Of a stretch of 64,000 bases of DNA, positions 1 through 10,800 are shown piece after piece. Location of the stretch: assembly GCA_963780175.1 (NCBI GenBank), contig CAWAAT010000003.1:62001-126000 (forward strand), given 5' to 3'. The stretch comes from Brooklawnia sp963780175 (GTDB taxonomy: Bacteria; Actinomycetota; Actinomycetes; Propionibacteriales; Propionibacteriaceae). How positions within the stretch are numbered: position 1 is the stretch's first letter; every line of letters starts with the position of its first letter. The notes under the pieces were generated by a model that did no database searches, was not told where the DNA came from, and saw only the letters and a program-made list of their open reading frames with translations. The translations under genes and the position numbers were made by a program.

Positions 1-595
1 CGTCCACCGGGTGGCGCCAGGTCGCCAGCACCCCCAACGGGCACGATCCGATGCCGCGGGCCTGCGCCGAAAGCATGAGGGTTTGCAGCATCAGTCCGGC
101 GTCGTGCGCAGCAAATGGCATCAGCCCCTCGTGCACGAAAAGCCACACCACGGTCGGGGCCCCGAAGAACTCGCAGTTGCGGCGGGCCTGGGCGTCCCGA
201 GCGGCTCGATCACCTCGGCCGATGCCCAGGTGACGGTAGAGCTGTCGGCCCACCTGGACGCTGCGGCCGCGCAGGTCGTCGGGGTAGCGTCCCCACGTCT
301 TGAAGTCGGCGTCTGGGAACCCGCGGCGCAGCAACAGACCCTTGACAAGCGCCAGCGGCTCGCGGTGCTGCAGCCCCAGGGACGCGTCGAACGCGCGCAG
401 GTAGGCGTCCCGTAACCTGTCCGTCTGTTCACCCGAGGCGACGGCCAGGCAGTAGGGGCGGGTGTTGCTCCAGCTCGGGGCGTGGCGGGCGTCATCAAGG
501 ATCGCCGCCAGCACGTCGTCGGGCACCGCGTCGGGACGGAAGTCGCGGACGGTGTGGCGTCCCCTCACCAGTTCTTCGAACTCTGCAGCCTTCAC
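1..595 (-). CDS. nitroreductase family protein, cut at window edge
   Basis: The reverse strand reads open from a GTG at 595 to the window edge, about 198 codons, so the C-terminus lies outside. It begins VKAAEFEELVRGRHTVRDFR, and the RHTVRDFRPD and DARHAPSWSNTRPY segments match the FMN-binding N-terminus of NfsA/NfsB-like nitroreductases. A later segment, LMLSAQARGIGSCPLG, is the family's second conserved region. By family knowledge it would be a flavin-dependent NAD(P)H oxidoreductase acting in the cytoplasm; the substrate cannot be told. It is divergent from the glycosyltransferase at 664 across a 68-base gap. The frame is clean. A GTG start is chosen because no upstream ATG keeps the frame. 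Confidence 0.82.
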   Translation of the reverse strand, partial: MKAAEFEELVRGRHTVRDFRPDAVPDDVLAAILDDARHAPSWSNTRPYCLAVASGEQTDRLRDAYLRAFDASLGLQHREPLALVKGLLLRRGFPDADFKTWGRYPDDLRGRSVQVGRQLYRHLGIGRGDRAARDAQARRNCEFFGAPTVVWLFVHEGLMPFAAHDAGLMLQTLMLSAQARGIGSCPLGVLATWRHPVD

Positions 596-663
596 ACCTT
601 GAGCCTAGCCAGTTCGGCCCAGTGCATCTTCGGTAGGTTAGGGGCACGACGAGTCGAGGAGAG

Positions 664-1737
664 ATGACTGTGCCCAGGGTGTCGGTGATCATGCGGACCA
701 AGGACCGGGATGTGCTGCTGCGTCGGGCCTTGTCAGATGTGGCCCGGCAGACGTTCACCGACTGGGGCCTGGTCATCGTCAACGACGGCGGCTCCGCGTC
801 CGTGGTGGACGACGCACTGGCCGAGTCGGGTTTCGACCCGGCGAAGGTGCAGGTGATCCACAACCCGACCTCACACGGCATGGAGGCCGCGTCCAACCAG
901 GGCCTCGACGCCGGCGCCTCCGAGTTCGTGGTCGTGCACGACGACGACGACACCTGGGCCGAGGATTTCCTGGCGGTCACGGTCGGGTTCCTGGACGAAC
1001 ACCCGGACGCCCCCGGAGTCACCGTTCGCACCGAGATCGTTTTCGAGGAGGAGCAGGACGGCCGCTACGTCGAGGTGGGGCGCGAGCCGTTCTGGGGTCA
1101 TCTGACGTCGATCAGCTACTACGACCTGCTGCAGATCAATCGGTTCGTCCCCATCTCGTTCCTCTACCGGCGGTCGGTGCATGACGCAGTGGGACGCTTC
1201 CGGGAGGACCTGCCGGTCGTGGGTGACTGGGACTTCCACCTGCGGATCGCTCGCAGGTGGAACATTCCGATGTTGCCCGAGCGGCCCCTGGCCTTCTGGC
1301 ACCACCGGCGCGGCGTCGAGGGGGTCTCCGGCAACAGCATCTACGCCGAGGCGGACGCTCACGTCGCCTGGGACAAGTGGGTTCGTGATGAGGCGCTGCG
1401 TTCCCAGACCCCGGACGCCCAGGCGCTGTACACGGCGCGCGCCATCAAGGAGTTGACCGACGAACTGCGGGGCCGGCTGAACGGGTTGGACCATGCGCTG
1501 GCCCGGCTGGACCGCTTCGATGAGGCGGCGGCGCGGCTGGAACGCGTGGAGGCCGCGGTGGCACGCCTTGACCGGTTGGACGAGGCGCTCGTCCGGCTCG
1601 AGCGGTTGGAGCAGGCTGCGGCCCGTCTCGAGGAGCAGGCCCGCGCCAACCAGGAACAGATCCGTGAGCTCGGGGTGATCGCGCTGCTGAGGCGCAAGTA
1701 CTGGCGCGCCCGGCAGCGACTGGGTGGCGATTCCTGA
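664..1737 (+). CDS. family 2 glycosyltransferase with C-terminal coiled coil
   Basis: The protein has 357 residues and a GT-A fold start (VSVIMRTKDRDVLLRRAL, then VIVNDGG near residue 40). A DxD-type cluster, HDDDD at residues 92-96, would bind the metal and nucleotide sugar. VVGDWDFHLRIARR (about 185-198) resembles the acceptor-side region of GT2 enzymes. Residues about 255-335 form heptad-like repeats of the type RLDRLDEALVRLERLEQ, a predicted coiled coil that could dimerise the enzyme or anchor it to an assembly complex. The start has a good ribosome site (GAGGAG). The stop overlaps the GTG of the next gene, so the two are probably translated together in surface-glycan synthesis. The sugar transferred is unknown. 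Confidence 0.85.
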   Translation: MTVPRVSVIMRTKDRDVLLRRALSDVARQTFTDWGLVIVNDGGSASVVDDALAESGFDPAKVQVIHNPTSHGMEAASNQGLDAGASEFVVVHDDDDTWAEDFLAVTVGFLDEHPDAPGVTVRTEIVFEEEQDGRYVEVGREPFWGHLTSISYYDLLQINRFVPISFLYRRSVHDAVGRFREDLPVVGDWDFHLRIARRWNIPMLPERPLAFWHHRRGVEGVSGNSIYAEADAHVAWDKWVRDEALRSQTPDAQALYTARAIKELTDELRGRLNGLDHALARLDRFDEAAARLERVEAAVARLDRLDEALVRLERLEQAAARLEEQARANQEQIRELGVIALLRRKYWRARQRLGGDS

Positions 1738-3107
1738 GGTGGTGCGAGTCGCGATCCTCAATGACATCGGCCAAGACGTCTACCACGTCGGTGACGAGGC
1801 GATGGCCCATGCAGCGGTGCAGCAGCTCCGCCGGCGCGGGCTGACCGATCTGGTGTTGTTGACCCGCGACCGCGACCTCACCAGGCGGTCCTTCGGTGAC
1901 GACGTCGACACCGCCCTGACGTGGCCGTTCCCCTGGCCCCCTGGCGAACGTGAGGCCGAACTGGCCCGGCTGCGGGCGTTCCTGTCGGGAGACAGCGGCG
2001 CTCTTCCCCCGGGCCACCCGGGCCGGAGGTTGGTCGAGACCCTGAGGTCGGTGGACGCCGTGCTGATCGCCGGCGGCGGCAACCTCAACTCCACCTACGG
2101 GTGGCTGCTCTACGAGCGGGCGGCGGTCGTCCGCATTGCGGGGGCCCTCGGCAAGCAGGTCGTGATCAGCGGACAGACGCTCGGCCCGGAGCTCTCCGAG
2201 GCCGACCGCGCCGAACTGGCCTGGCTGCTGCGCGGCGCGACGCTGGTCGGCCTGCGGGACGCGGACTCCTTCCGGCTCGCCCAGCAACTGGTGCCGCGAC
2301 ACCGCGGGCTGCGACAGTGCCTGGATGACGCGTCCGTGCTGCCGGCGCCGCTGAAGCCGATGCCTGCCCAGGCGCGTCCGTTCATCGCTGCGACCTTCTC
2401 GTCGGCGATCGGGGGTCTGGCACGCGAGGACGTCGTCCGCGGCTACGCCCGGCTGCTCGACGCGGCCGCCGACGGACTGGGTGCCCGGGTGGTGTTCCTG
2501 CCGCACATGGCCACCCCCGGGCGGGGTGACGGCGATGAGAAGTTCCATGCCGAGATCGCCGCTGTGATGCGGCAGCCGGCCGAGCTGGCGGTGATTGCGT
2601 CCGCTCTCGAGACTGCCGAGCGCACCGGGCAGGCGGCGCTGGTGGTGACCTCCCGGTACCACCCGGTGGTGTTCGCGTGCGGGGCCGGCGTCCCGGTCAT
2701 CGCCGTCGCGCCGGACGACTACACCCTCGTGCGGCTGCGGGGCGCGTTGGAGAACTGGGGGGTGGGACGCGCGCCCTTGCGGTTGACGGAGGTCGTTGAC
2801 GACCCGATTGGTGTGGTCGAGCAGGTGTTGGCGGCGGCTGTGGGTGAGGCAGAGCACCTCGACGCCCAGCGTGATGCGGCGCTGGTCAGGTACAGCGACT
2901 GGTGGGATGCCGTGGCCGCCACGCTGGCGTCCGACAAGGGACGCCGAGGACGCCTGGCCCGGCAGTGGGTGCGCACGCAGCGGCACCGTGCTGCGGGCGT
3001 CCGAAGGCATTGGGACCGATTCGCCCGCCAACTCCCGGGCAAAACGGTCCCGTTGTCTCCGCAGGCCCCACCAACAACCCGCTCGCGACCAGTGCAGACG
3101 TGCTTGA
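1724..3107 (+). CDS. polysaccharide pyruvyl transferase family protein (3' end uncertain)
   Basis: The GTG at 1724 overlaps the glycosyltransferase stop; a second in-frame GTG at 1742 (MRVAILNDIG) is an equally good start. The protein shows the family pattern: VGDEAMAHAA near the N-terminus, LIAGGGNLNS (about residue 110) and the conserved SRYHPVVFACG (about residue 310). Members add ketal-linked pyruvate or similar groups to cell-wall and exopolysaccharides. As written, the frame has no stop and runs straight into the asparaginase. If one extra base lies near the 3' end, as in many genes here, the frame would close at TGA 3105-3107, 29 bases before the asparaginase start. I prefer that reading. 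An imperfect palindrome (3009-3052) sits in the last codons. Confidence 0.75.
3009..3052. repeat. palindromic element, GACCGAT type
   Basis: The left arm ATTGGGACCGATTCGCCCG and the right arm CGGGCAAAACGGTCCCG form an imperfect inverted repeat. It is the same kind as the cleaner copy at 24199-24248. It falls within the last codons of the pyruvyl transferase reading frame. Confidence 0.6.
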
Positions 3108-3136
3108 CTGGCCGTATCCCACTGGTGAGGAGTGCC

Positions 3137-4162
3137 ATGAGCCAGTCATCGCAGCGCACCGTCGTGGTCATCACGACCGGGGGGACGATCGCGTCCCGCG
3201 TACAGCAGGGCGCCGTGGTGGCTGCCGATTCCGGGCACGACCTGGTGTCCAGAGTCGCGGCGGACGTGGGCGTCCACCTGGTGGTGCGCGAGCTGGCTCG
3301 CAAGGGTTCCTACCAGCTTGACCTGGGCGACCTGCGGCGCATCAGCGAGGCGGTGGCCGCGACCTGGCGGGAGGTGCCGGACGCGTCCGGGGTGGTCATC
3401 ACGCATGGCACCGACACCCTCGAGGAGACGGCCTTCCTGATCGACCTCGTGCACGCCGGCGACCAGCCCGTCGTCCTCACGGGGGCGATGCGCAACGCCG
3501 ATGACCCCGACTCCGACGGCCCGGCCAATCTCGCCGATGCGGTCGCCGTGGCCGCCAGCGATGACGCGCGGGGACGCGGCGCCCTGGTCTGCTTCGCCGG
3601 CCGAATCTTCGCCGCGAAGGGCGTCCGCAAGCGGCACACGGTCGCCGACGACGCGTTCGACTCCAAGTGGTCCGAGGGCGTGCTGGGCCGAGTGGTCGAA
3701 GGCGTCCCGACCTTCGACTCGCCGCCCGCCACCGGACGCACACCCGCCTTCCCCGTGCCACCACCTGCCTTCGACGACCTGGTCGTTGACATCGTCGACA
3801 GCTACCCCGGCGCCGACGGACGCCTCGTCCGGGCGGCAGCCGAGTCGGGGGCCCAGGGGTTGGTGCTGGTGGGAACCGGCGCCGGTAATGCCGCCCCCGG
3901 CGTGTTCGCCGCGATCACCGACTGCCTGAGGGCCGGGCTTCCGGTGCTGGTCGCCACCCGGGTGCCCTACGGGCCGGTGGTGCCGGTGTACGGCAACGGC
4001 GGTGGCGCCGACCTCGCCAAGGCCGGGGCGATCCCGGCGCGTGAGCTGCCGGCGAGCCAGGCGCGCGTCCTGCTGGCGTTGGCGCTGGCCACCCACCCTG
4101 GCGCAGCAGCCGAGCGGGTGAGTGACTACCTCGCACAAGAGCTTCCTGACAACCAGAAATGA
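3137..4162 (+). CDS. L-asparaginase (type I/II family)
   Basis: The protein has 341 residues and starts at ATG 3137 behind GTGAGGAG. It converts L-asparagine to aspartate and ammonia. Catalytic signatures are visible: TTGGTIAS (residues about 13-20) carries the nucleophilic threonine, HGTDTLEETAF (about 94-104) the Thr-Asp pair, and VVLTGAMR follows. No signal peptide is seen, so a cytoplasmic enzyme is likely. The frame is continuous with the upstream pyruvyl transferase, so an 812-residue fusion is formally encoded. The strong internal ribosome site and complete N-terminal motif argue for independent translation. The stop at 4162 lies 25 bases before the deacetylase start. Confidence 0.88.
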   Translation: MSQSSQRTVVVITTGGTIASRVQQGAVVAADSGHDLVSRVAADVGVHLVVRELARKGSYQLDLGDLRRISEAVAATWREVPDASGVVITHGTDTLEETAFLIDLVHAGDQPVVLTGAMRNADDPDSDGPANLADAVAVAASDDARGRGALVCFAGRIFAAKGVRKRHTVADDAFDSKWSEGVLGRVVEGVPTFDSPPATGRTPAFPVPPPAFDDLVVDIVDSYPGADGRLVRAAAESGAQGLVLVGTGAGNAAPGVFAAITDCLRAGLPVLVATRVPYGPVVPVYGNGGGADLAKAGAIPARELPASQARVLLALALATHPGAAAERVSDYLAQELPDNQK

Positions 4163-4187
4163 AGTGACCGACAAGGAGGGAACGGCA

Positions 4188-5072
4188 ATGGCCAAGGACA
4201 TCAAGGTTGCGTTCGGCATCGACGTCGATGCCGTCGCTGGTTGGCTCGGTTCGTACGGTGGCGAGGACTCGCCGGGTGACATCTCGCGCGGCGTGTTCGC
4301 GGGTGAGGTCGGCGTCCCGCGCATCGCCAAACTGCTGAAGAAGTACGACCTGCCGTCCACCTGGTTCTTGCCGGGTCACTCGGTCGAGACGTTCCCCGAG
4401 CAGTTCGACCTGGTCGTCGAATCTGGCGCCGAGATCGGGCTGCACGGCTACTCCCACGAGAACCCGATCGCCATGACCCGCCAGCAGGAGTCCGACATCC
4501 TCGACAACTGCATCGAGCTCACGGAGCGGCGGACGGGACGTCGGCCCACCGGCTACGTGGCGCCGTGGTGGGAGTTCAGCCCGGTCACCAACGAACTGCT
4601 GCTCGAGCGCGGCATCAAGTACGACCACTCCCTGATGCACCATGACTTCGAGCCGTACTACGTGCGCGTCGGCGACTCGTGGACCCAGATCGACTATGCC
4701 AAGCCGGCCGCTGAGTGGATGAAACCGCTCGTCCGCGGCGAGGAGACCGACCTGGTCGAGATCCCGGCCAGCTGGTACCTCGACGACCTGCCGCCGATGA
4801 TGTTCATCAAGGCGAGCCCGAACAGCCACGGCTTCGTCAACCCGCGCGACATCGAAGACCTGTGGCGCGACCAGTTCGACTGGGTGTACCGCGAGATGGA
4901 CTACGCCGTGTTCGCGATCACCATCCACCCGGACGTCTCGGGCCGGCCGCAGGTGCTGCTGATGCTCGAGCGGCTGATCGAGCACATCAACGCCCACGAC
5001 GGGGTCACCTGGTCGACCTTCCACGACATCGCGGTCGACTTCAAGCAGCGTTTCCCGCGAAATACCCAGTAG
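4188..5072 (+). CDS. polysaccharide deacetylase family protein
   Basis: The protein has 294 residues and starts at ATG 4188 behind AAGGAGGG. The NodB-type metal site is visible: GIDVDAV gives Asp12 and Asp14, and LHGYSHENP gives His86 and His90. The middle GYVAPWWEF and the end WSTFHDIAVDF complete the pattern. The closest style is the HpPgdA/PuuE-like branch, whose members act on peptidoglycan sugars or cyclic amides such as allantoin or imides, so the substrate is open. There is no signal peptide, which favours a cytoplasmic role. It follows the asparaginase by 25 bases and probably shares its transcript. It converges on the response regulator ending at 5089. Confidence 0.82.
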   Translation: MAKDIKVAFGIDVDAVAGWLGSYGGEDSPGDISRGVFAGEVGVPRIAKLLKKYDLPSTWFLPGHSVETFPEQFDLVVESGAEIGLHGYSHENPIAMTRQQESDILDNCIELTERRTGRRPTGYVAPWWEFSPVTNELLLERGIKYDHSLMHHDFEPYYVRVGDSWTQIDYAKPAAEWMKPLVRGEETDLVEIPASWYLDDLPPMMFIKASPNSHGFVNPRDIEDLWRDQFDWVYREMDYAVFAITIHPDVSGRPQVLLMLERLIEHINAHDGVTWSTFHDIAVDFKQRFPRNTQ

Positions 5073-5088
5073 TCCCCAATCCTTTCTC

Positions 5089-5763
5089 TCACGGCTGGAA
5101 GCGGTACCCGAACCCATGAACGGTGACGAAATGCCGGGGTTGGGCGGCTGATGGTTCGAGCTTCTTGCGCAGGTGGGTCATGTAGACGCGCAGGTAGTGG
5201 TTCTGCTGCTCGAACGACGGGCCCCAGACGTCCCGCAGCAGTTGGACCGCCGGCACGGCCTCGCCGGGCTTCTGGGTGAGCGCCCGCACCAGACGCCACT
5301 CGGTGGGGGTCAGCTTGACGGGTTCGCCGTCCACCGTGGCCGACTTGGCAGCGAAGTCGAGGCTGAACGTGGGGGTGGTGACGACTTGATGGTTCGCCAC
5401 TGGCCCTGCCCTGCGCAACACCGAGCGGATGCGCGCCACCAACTCCTCGAGCCCGAACGGTTTGGTCACGTAGTCGTCGGCGCCGGCCTCCAGCGCGCTC
5501 ACCTTCTCGGATTGCGAATGGCGCGCCGACACCACGATGATCGGGGTTCGAGAGGTCCGGCGGATCTCGCTGATGACACTCAGCCCGTCAAGGTCTGGCA
5601 GGCCGAGGTCGAGCAGGACGAGGTCGGGTTGGTCGAGCCGAACACGTCCAGGGCCTCGCGCGCCGGACGCGGCCTCGGTCACCTGGAAGTGCCGGGCCTG
5701 CAGGCTGATGGCCAGGGTGCGGCGCAGCCGGGGATCGTCCTCAGCGATGAGCAGTCGCGTCAC
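5089..5763 (-). CDS. OmpR/KdpE-type response regulator
   Basis: The GTG at 5763 begins VTRLLIAEDD, a typical receiver start; the protein has about 224 residues. The phosphoacceptor is in LVLLDLGLPDLDG, the Lys in VTKPFGLEEL, and the C-terminal winged helix ends MTHLRKKLEPSA...FGYRF, as in KdpE. The stretch near 5650-5680 reads SGARGPGRVRLDQPD where the family would have SGREALDVF...QPD, so the frame slips and returns there, consistent with base-insertion errors. It follows the sensor kinase directly, and the two form one unit. No kdpFABC genes are present. Its position next to the pilus locus makes pilus control possible but unproven. Confidence 0.85.
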   Translation of the reverse strand: MTRLLIAEDDPRLRRTLAISLQARHFQVTEAASGARGPGRVRLDQPDLVLLDLGLPDLDGLSVISEIRRTSRTPIIVVSARHSQSEKVSALEAGADDYVTKPFGLEELVARIRSVLRRAGPVANHQVVTTPTFSLDFAAKSATVDGEPVKLTPTEWRLVRALTQKPGEAVPAVQLLRDVWGPSFEQQNHYLRVYMTHLRKKLEPSAAQPRHFVTVHGFGYRFQP

Positions 5764-5774
5764 GTGGCCGATCC

Positions 5775-7681
5775 TCACTTTCATCGTCATGGTCAGGCCA
5801 CCGCCGGGTGTCGTGCTGGGGGTCAACGTCATGCCCATGGCACGGGCGAACTGGTGGGCGATCCACAGCCCGACACCTGAGCCCGGGTGGTCGTTGCGCA
5901 ACCGGTCGAAAGGGTTCGAACATGCGCGCGAACTGCTGCTCGGGAACACCGACTCCATGGTCCACGACCGTGATCAGCGCGTGTCGTCCACCCGGGTCGC
6001 CACCAGTTGGACGGGCCGTTCGCTGTCGCTGTGCAGGGCGGCATTGCGCAGCAGGTTGTCGAGGACGCGGGCCAGCAGTCCGGCGTCGGCGTCGATCGCG
6101 GGAAAGTCGCCGGGATGCTCAGTTCGACACCGCTGGGCAGGTTGCGCAGTCGCGTCCTCCAGCATCTCCCAGAGATCGACCGCGTCTGGACGCATCTCGA
6201 TGGCCCCGACGTCGATGCGTTGCGCGTCCAGCAGGTCGGTGAGCAAGTGTCTCCAGGGTGATTGCGCTCTGTCCTGCACGTTGGCCAGCAGTTCGGCTCT
6301 TTCGGCTGCGCCGAGTGCTCGGTCGTCGCTCAGCGCGCTGGTCGACGTGGACAGCACGGCCAGCGGGGTGCGCAGGTCGTGGCCGACGGCCGACAGCACC
6401 GCCGACTTGAACGCCAGGCTGTTCGCCAACTCGGCTGAAAGCGCGGTGGCGGCGTTGGCCTCTGCCTCCAGCTCGGCCTCGTGCGCCTTGGCGAGCGTGA
6501 CGTCCTCGACGATGCCGTCCAGGGTCATGAACCCATCGGGGGCTTCTTCGGCGTGGGCCACGATGCGCACCCATCGTCCGTCGGGCTTGCGCTTCTCGCA
6601 CACCATGGCGGCGTCGGTCCGACTAGCCTCCCGGGCCGAGGCGGTGAGACTCGCCACCTCTTCCGGGCTGAGTTCGTGGCCGACGATGACGACCGAGAGC
6701 GGGCACGCGGGATGTCCGCTCAACAGTTCAAGGGAACGGCGGTTGGTGTAGTCACGTTCGACCCGGCCGTCGGCGCTGACGCTGATGCGAAAGACGCCGA
6801 CCGGAACCTGTTCGAGGATTCGGCCGCGCTGGGTCAGCAGGGCATGGATCTCGGTCTCGGCGGCGACCTCGCGATCGGCCAGCGATGCGGACACCAGCGT
6901 CCCGATGCGGTTGCCGTCATCGTCGTAGTTCGGCCCCAACGCGACCGAGATCCAGTGGGGCGAACCGTCCTTGGCCCGGACGCGCGTGCGGCCCTGGGCT
7001 CGGGCGTCGCCGTGGTTGGCCTCGTGGAGTGCCTGCAGATCGCGGCCTTCGGCGTACGAGAAGGACGACCAGCGGCGTCCGATGAGTTCCTCGGGCGTGT
7101 AACCGAGCAGATCCTGGGTTGAGGGAGACGCCCACTGGATCACCTCGCCTGAGAAGGTGAGTACCAGGTCGTGGGTGTTCTGGGAGACCAGCCGGTAGAG
7201 CCGCTCGCTCTGGCGGAGCCGCTCGGACTGTTCGGCGAATGCGGTGACGTCGCGGTACGACACCGTGAGTCCGTCGCCCGACGGCACCGCGCGCAGGTCG
7301 AACATCCTCACGGCACCGCCTCGGAGTGCGGACGGAATCTCGGCCGCTTGCGCCACCAGCGGGGTGCCGGTCTCGACCACCGCCGCGAACGCGCCCAGCA
7401 GTCTGCGGCGAGACGAGGGGGAACAGTTCTGTCAGCCGCCCGCCGATCAATTCGTGGCGACTGCGTCCGCTCTCGGCACACAGGGCCGGGTTGGCGTCCT
7501 CGAACCGGAAGTCGATGATCAGGCCCTGGTCGTCGCGGACGACCGACAGGGTCTCGATGGGGTCCATCGTCGCGTCGAAGATGACCTCGAGGGCGCTGCG
7601 CCCGTCCGATGATGCCGGGGCGAGACTCCCGGTCTTGTTGTCCCCGGCCTCGCTGCCGGTCTCGTTCGCGACGACTGCCAC
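5775..7681 (-). CDS. PAS-containing sensor histidine kinase (frameshifted)
   Basis: The reading starts at 7681 (MAVVANETGSE) and shifts frame near 7415, near 5975 and near 5915. Joined, it gives about 635 residues. PAS-like domains are seen around LEVIFDATMDPIETLSVV, LYRLVSQNTHDLVLTFSGEV and ILEQVPVGVFRIS. The kinase core follows: SAVGHDLRTPLAVLST is the H box, NLLRNAALHSD the N box, DHGVGVPEQQFARMFEPF the G1/F boxes and GSGVGLWIAHQFA the G2 box. No membrane span is evident, so it is probably a soluble sensor. It overlaps or abuts the regulator gene. The stop at 5775 is inferred: the run AAAGTGAGG would give AAG TGA if one A were extra. I treat it as a real kinase damaged by sequence errors. 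Confidence 0.75.
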
Positions 7682-7857
7682 AACGCTCAGTATGCCGTAG
7701 ACGTTGAGGACTGGCCCACAGGTGTTAAGGCCGCATCAAGATTCCGTGGCGGGCCCGACAATTTCGGGGTTCTTGGCTTGAGTACCCCGTGGGGTGTGTG
7801 GTGCCCTGAGTAATGGGGCGTGCACCGGGGGAGTGGCGCCGCAGATCGGGGGCGGTG

Positions 7858-10800
7858 ATGGTGCGAGAACGGCTGCAGGCTCGACGTTGGTCGACACGCA
7901 ACCGGACGCTGGCCTGGCTGATCGCGTTGGTGTTGTGCCTGCCGCTGGCGACCGCATCGGCCTCCGCGCCGCCACCGCTGCCACAGAGTTCCACTGGCAA
8001 GACGTTCGCGGCCGGTTCGTACATCATCGACGCCGGCTGGATGGGCACGTCCACCACCACTCAGCCCAAGACGTCGCTGCAGACCTACGGGCTCATCTAC
8101 CAGTTGCTCGTCAACAAGAAGATCCCCGTCTACTGGATCATCGCCAACGAGAAGACCGGCACGGCGGGCAGCGCGCCGAGCCTCACGAACACGACGGCCG
8201 ATCTGACGAACGTCTCGGTTTACACGCCCTACACCGCGACCAGCGCTGACCACGAAGTCGTACTTCTCGGGCCCCTTCGTGATCCCGGCCGGCTTCCTGA
8301 ACGACACCACGCTGGGCGCGATTCTCACAGCCGCGGGCCTGACCGGCGGTGCGGGTCGACGAGGCCGCCGCCGAGTTCACGGCCCCCGTCTTCGACAAGG
8401 TCACCTACTGGCCGAAGGCCACGCTGGACGCCAAGAACGGGGACATCGCGGAGGGCTTCTACGTCAACGCCAAGATCCCCGAGACGCAGTACTCGTACAA
8501 CTGGATGGCGCCGAGCGAACTCACCGGCTGCGAGGACATCTTCGTGATGCCGCACGCCGACCCCACGTGGCTGACCCACAGCAATCTGCTGCCCTGGAAC
8601 GGGGACGGCGGCTACATCTGGGCTGGCTGTCACGCCGCCAGCGTGCTGGAGAACATCGACGACCCGGGCGACACCGACCTCGAGCCCGACATGAACTTCC
8701 TGTCCACCGAGGGCCTGCTGTTGTACGGCTCGCACGGCGACGGCAGCATCCCCTACTACTACGGCTCCGAGCAAGACGTCCTGCCCTGGACTTCGCTGAC
8801 CGTGCCCGGGCCCCGGGACCCTTGCCTCCGAGGTGACCGATCGCAGCGACCCGGTGATGCAGATCATCGGCGCCACCGAGGCTGCGCACCAGAACGGGTC
8901 CGAGCAGGTCTACATGCCGAACCCGGAGACCAAGTACCCGAGCCTCACCGGCGATCAGCCGATGGAACCCGGGCGTCCGGTTCATCTCCTGGGATCCCGA
9001 CCCAGGCGGACGTGCATCGCCGGCGAAGTCGCCCGGCGTGGCCGCCGTCGACGTGTACGGCCGCGGCGTTCGACGACCCTACCAACGGCCTGGTCATGTA
9101 CCAGGGCGGCCACAGCATCAACAAGGGCACGCGTCGGCGACACCCCGGCGCAGCGCGCGTACTTCAACTTCCTGCTGCTGGGCGGCATCGAGCGCGCCCC
9201 CGAGGTGGAGATCACCGAGCACCGGCGCCGCCGGTCGTGCAGTCGGGCGGCACCGTGCCCTCGCGGCGAACATCGCCACCGGCAAGGGCAGCGGCCCGTA
9301 CACGTACACGATGGTGAGCAAGTGCGACAACGGCGTGAGCGGCGGCTCGTTCAGCACGACGACCGGCACGACCAGCGGCGGCACCATCAACTCGACCTGG
9401 ACCGCCCCCGCCGTCACCGCCAACACGAACTGCCAGGTCCGCGTCGTCGTCACGGACGCCTGCGGCCGCCAGGTGTTCGACTCCGTTCGCGACCGTCGTC
9501 ATGCCGGTGGCCGACCTCAGGATCACGAAGACCGGCTCGGCCGCCGCGGTCACCACCGGCTCGAACATCACCTACACCCTCACGGTCACCAACCTCGGCC
9601 CGGCGACTTCGGAAGGCGTTGTGGTCACCGACACACTGCCCGCCGGGCTCACCTACGTGTCGGCGATCGCCGTCGCCGGCGAACGTCACCGGCCAGGTGG
9701 TGACCTGGAACCTCGGCACGATCGCCGAAGGACGCCTCCGTCACTCTGACCGTCACGGCGAAGGCCAACACCGGTGGCATCACGGTGCAGAACACGGCTG
9801 TGGTGTCGGCCACCACCCCCGACCCGAACATGACGAACAACACCGCCTACGCCAACACCCAGGTGATCAACTCGGGCATCTCGATCACCAAGGACGGCCC
9901 GGCCCGAGATCGTGCCCGCCGCGGGCGGGGAGGTCACCTACGAGTTCGTCGTGCGCAACGTGGGCGACAACCCGGTGTCGAACGTCGTGGTGACCGACAA
10001 TCCCGGCCTGCACCACGATGACCGGCCCGACCGGGGACCTCAACGGCGACGGCAAGCTCAACGAGCCCTACCTCGGCGTCGACCGGGAGATCTGGCGCTA
10101 CACCTGCACCAAGACCGTGAGCACCGCGACCGCGGACGTGACCGAACCCGGACAGCCGCCGCTCGACGCCCCCGACAGGAACACACGGCAGAACGTCGTG
10201 ACTGCCACGGCGAAGGACGCCGCGAACAACCTCCTCACCGCCAAGGCATCGACTGTCGTCACGATCTCCGACCCCCGCCATCGCAGTTACCAAGACTCTC
10301 GAGCCCACCGGTCAGACGCCGGCAACGGGGCAGGTCGCGACCTTCCGCGTGGTGGTCTCGAACACCGGCAACGTGCCGCTCACCAACGTGGACACCCAGG
10401 ACGTCTGGACTCCCGGCACCTGCGACAGCGCGACGATCCCGAACCTCGGCGTGGGGCAGAGCTTCTCCATGGTGTGCACGGCGACGCTGCCCCCGACGGG
10501 AAACGTCAACACGGTGACGGCAACGGCCAAGGACCCATTCGGCGGGCCTGTGGGGCCGGCGACCGCATCGGCGACGATCACGCGCGGGACCCCGACCCTG
10601 TCGATCACGAAGACTGCGTCCACCCCGGGGCCGGTCAAGGTCGACGACACCTTTACCTACACGGTCACCGTCACCAACAACAGCACCACCCAGACGCACG
10701 CAAGCCTGGTCGTCAGCGACGCCCTTCCGGCCGGGCTCGTTCTCAACGGGACCGTGACAGCCACGAAGCCGGTACTGATCATCGCCGAAGATGGCTTCGG

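Noticed and set aside
1445..3031. Long reverse-strand open frame of 528 codons opposite the glycosyltransferase and pyruvyl transferase
   Set aside because: It is antisense to two genes with clear family motifs, has low-complexity Arg/Gly/Pro composition and no recognisable domain. Many such shadows occur in GC-rich DNA; others at 3146-4360, 6481-7122, 46021-48132, 49149-50369 and 58412-60001 were rejected for the same reason.
5089..7681. kdpDE potassium regulation genes
   Set aside because: The regulator resembles KdpE, but the sensor lacks the KdpD N-terminal domains and no kdpFABC genes are present.
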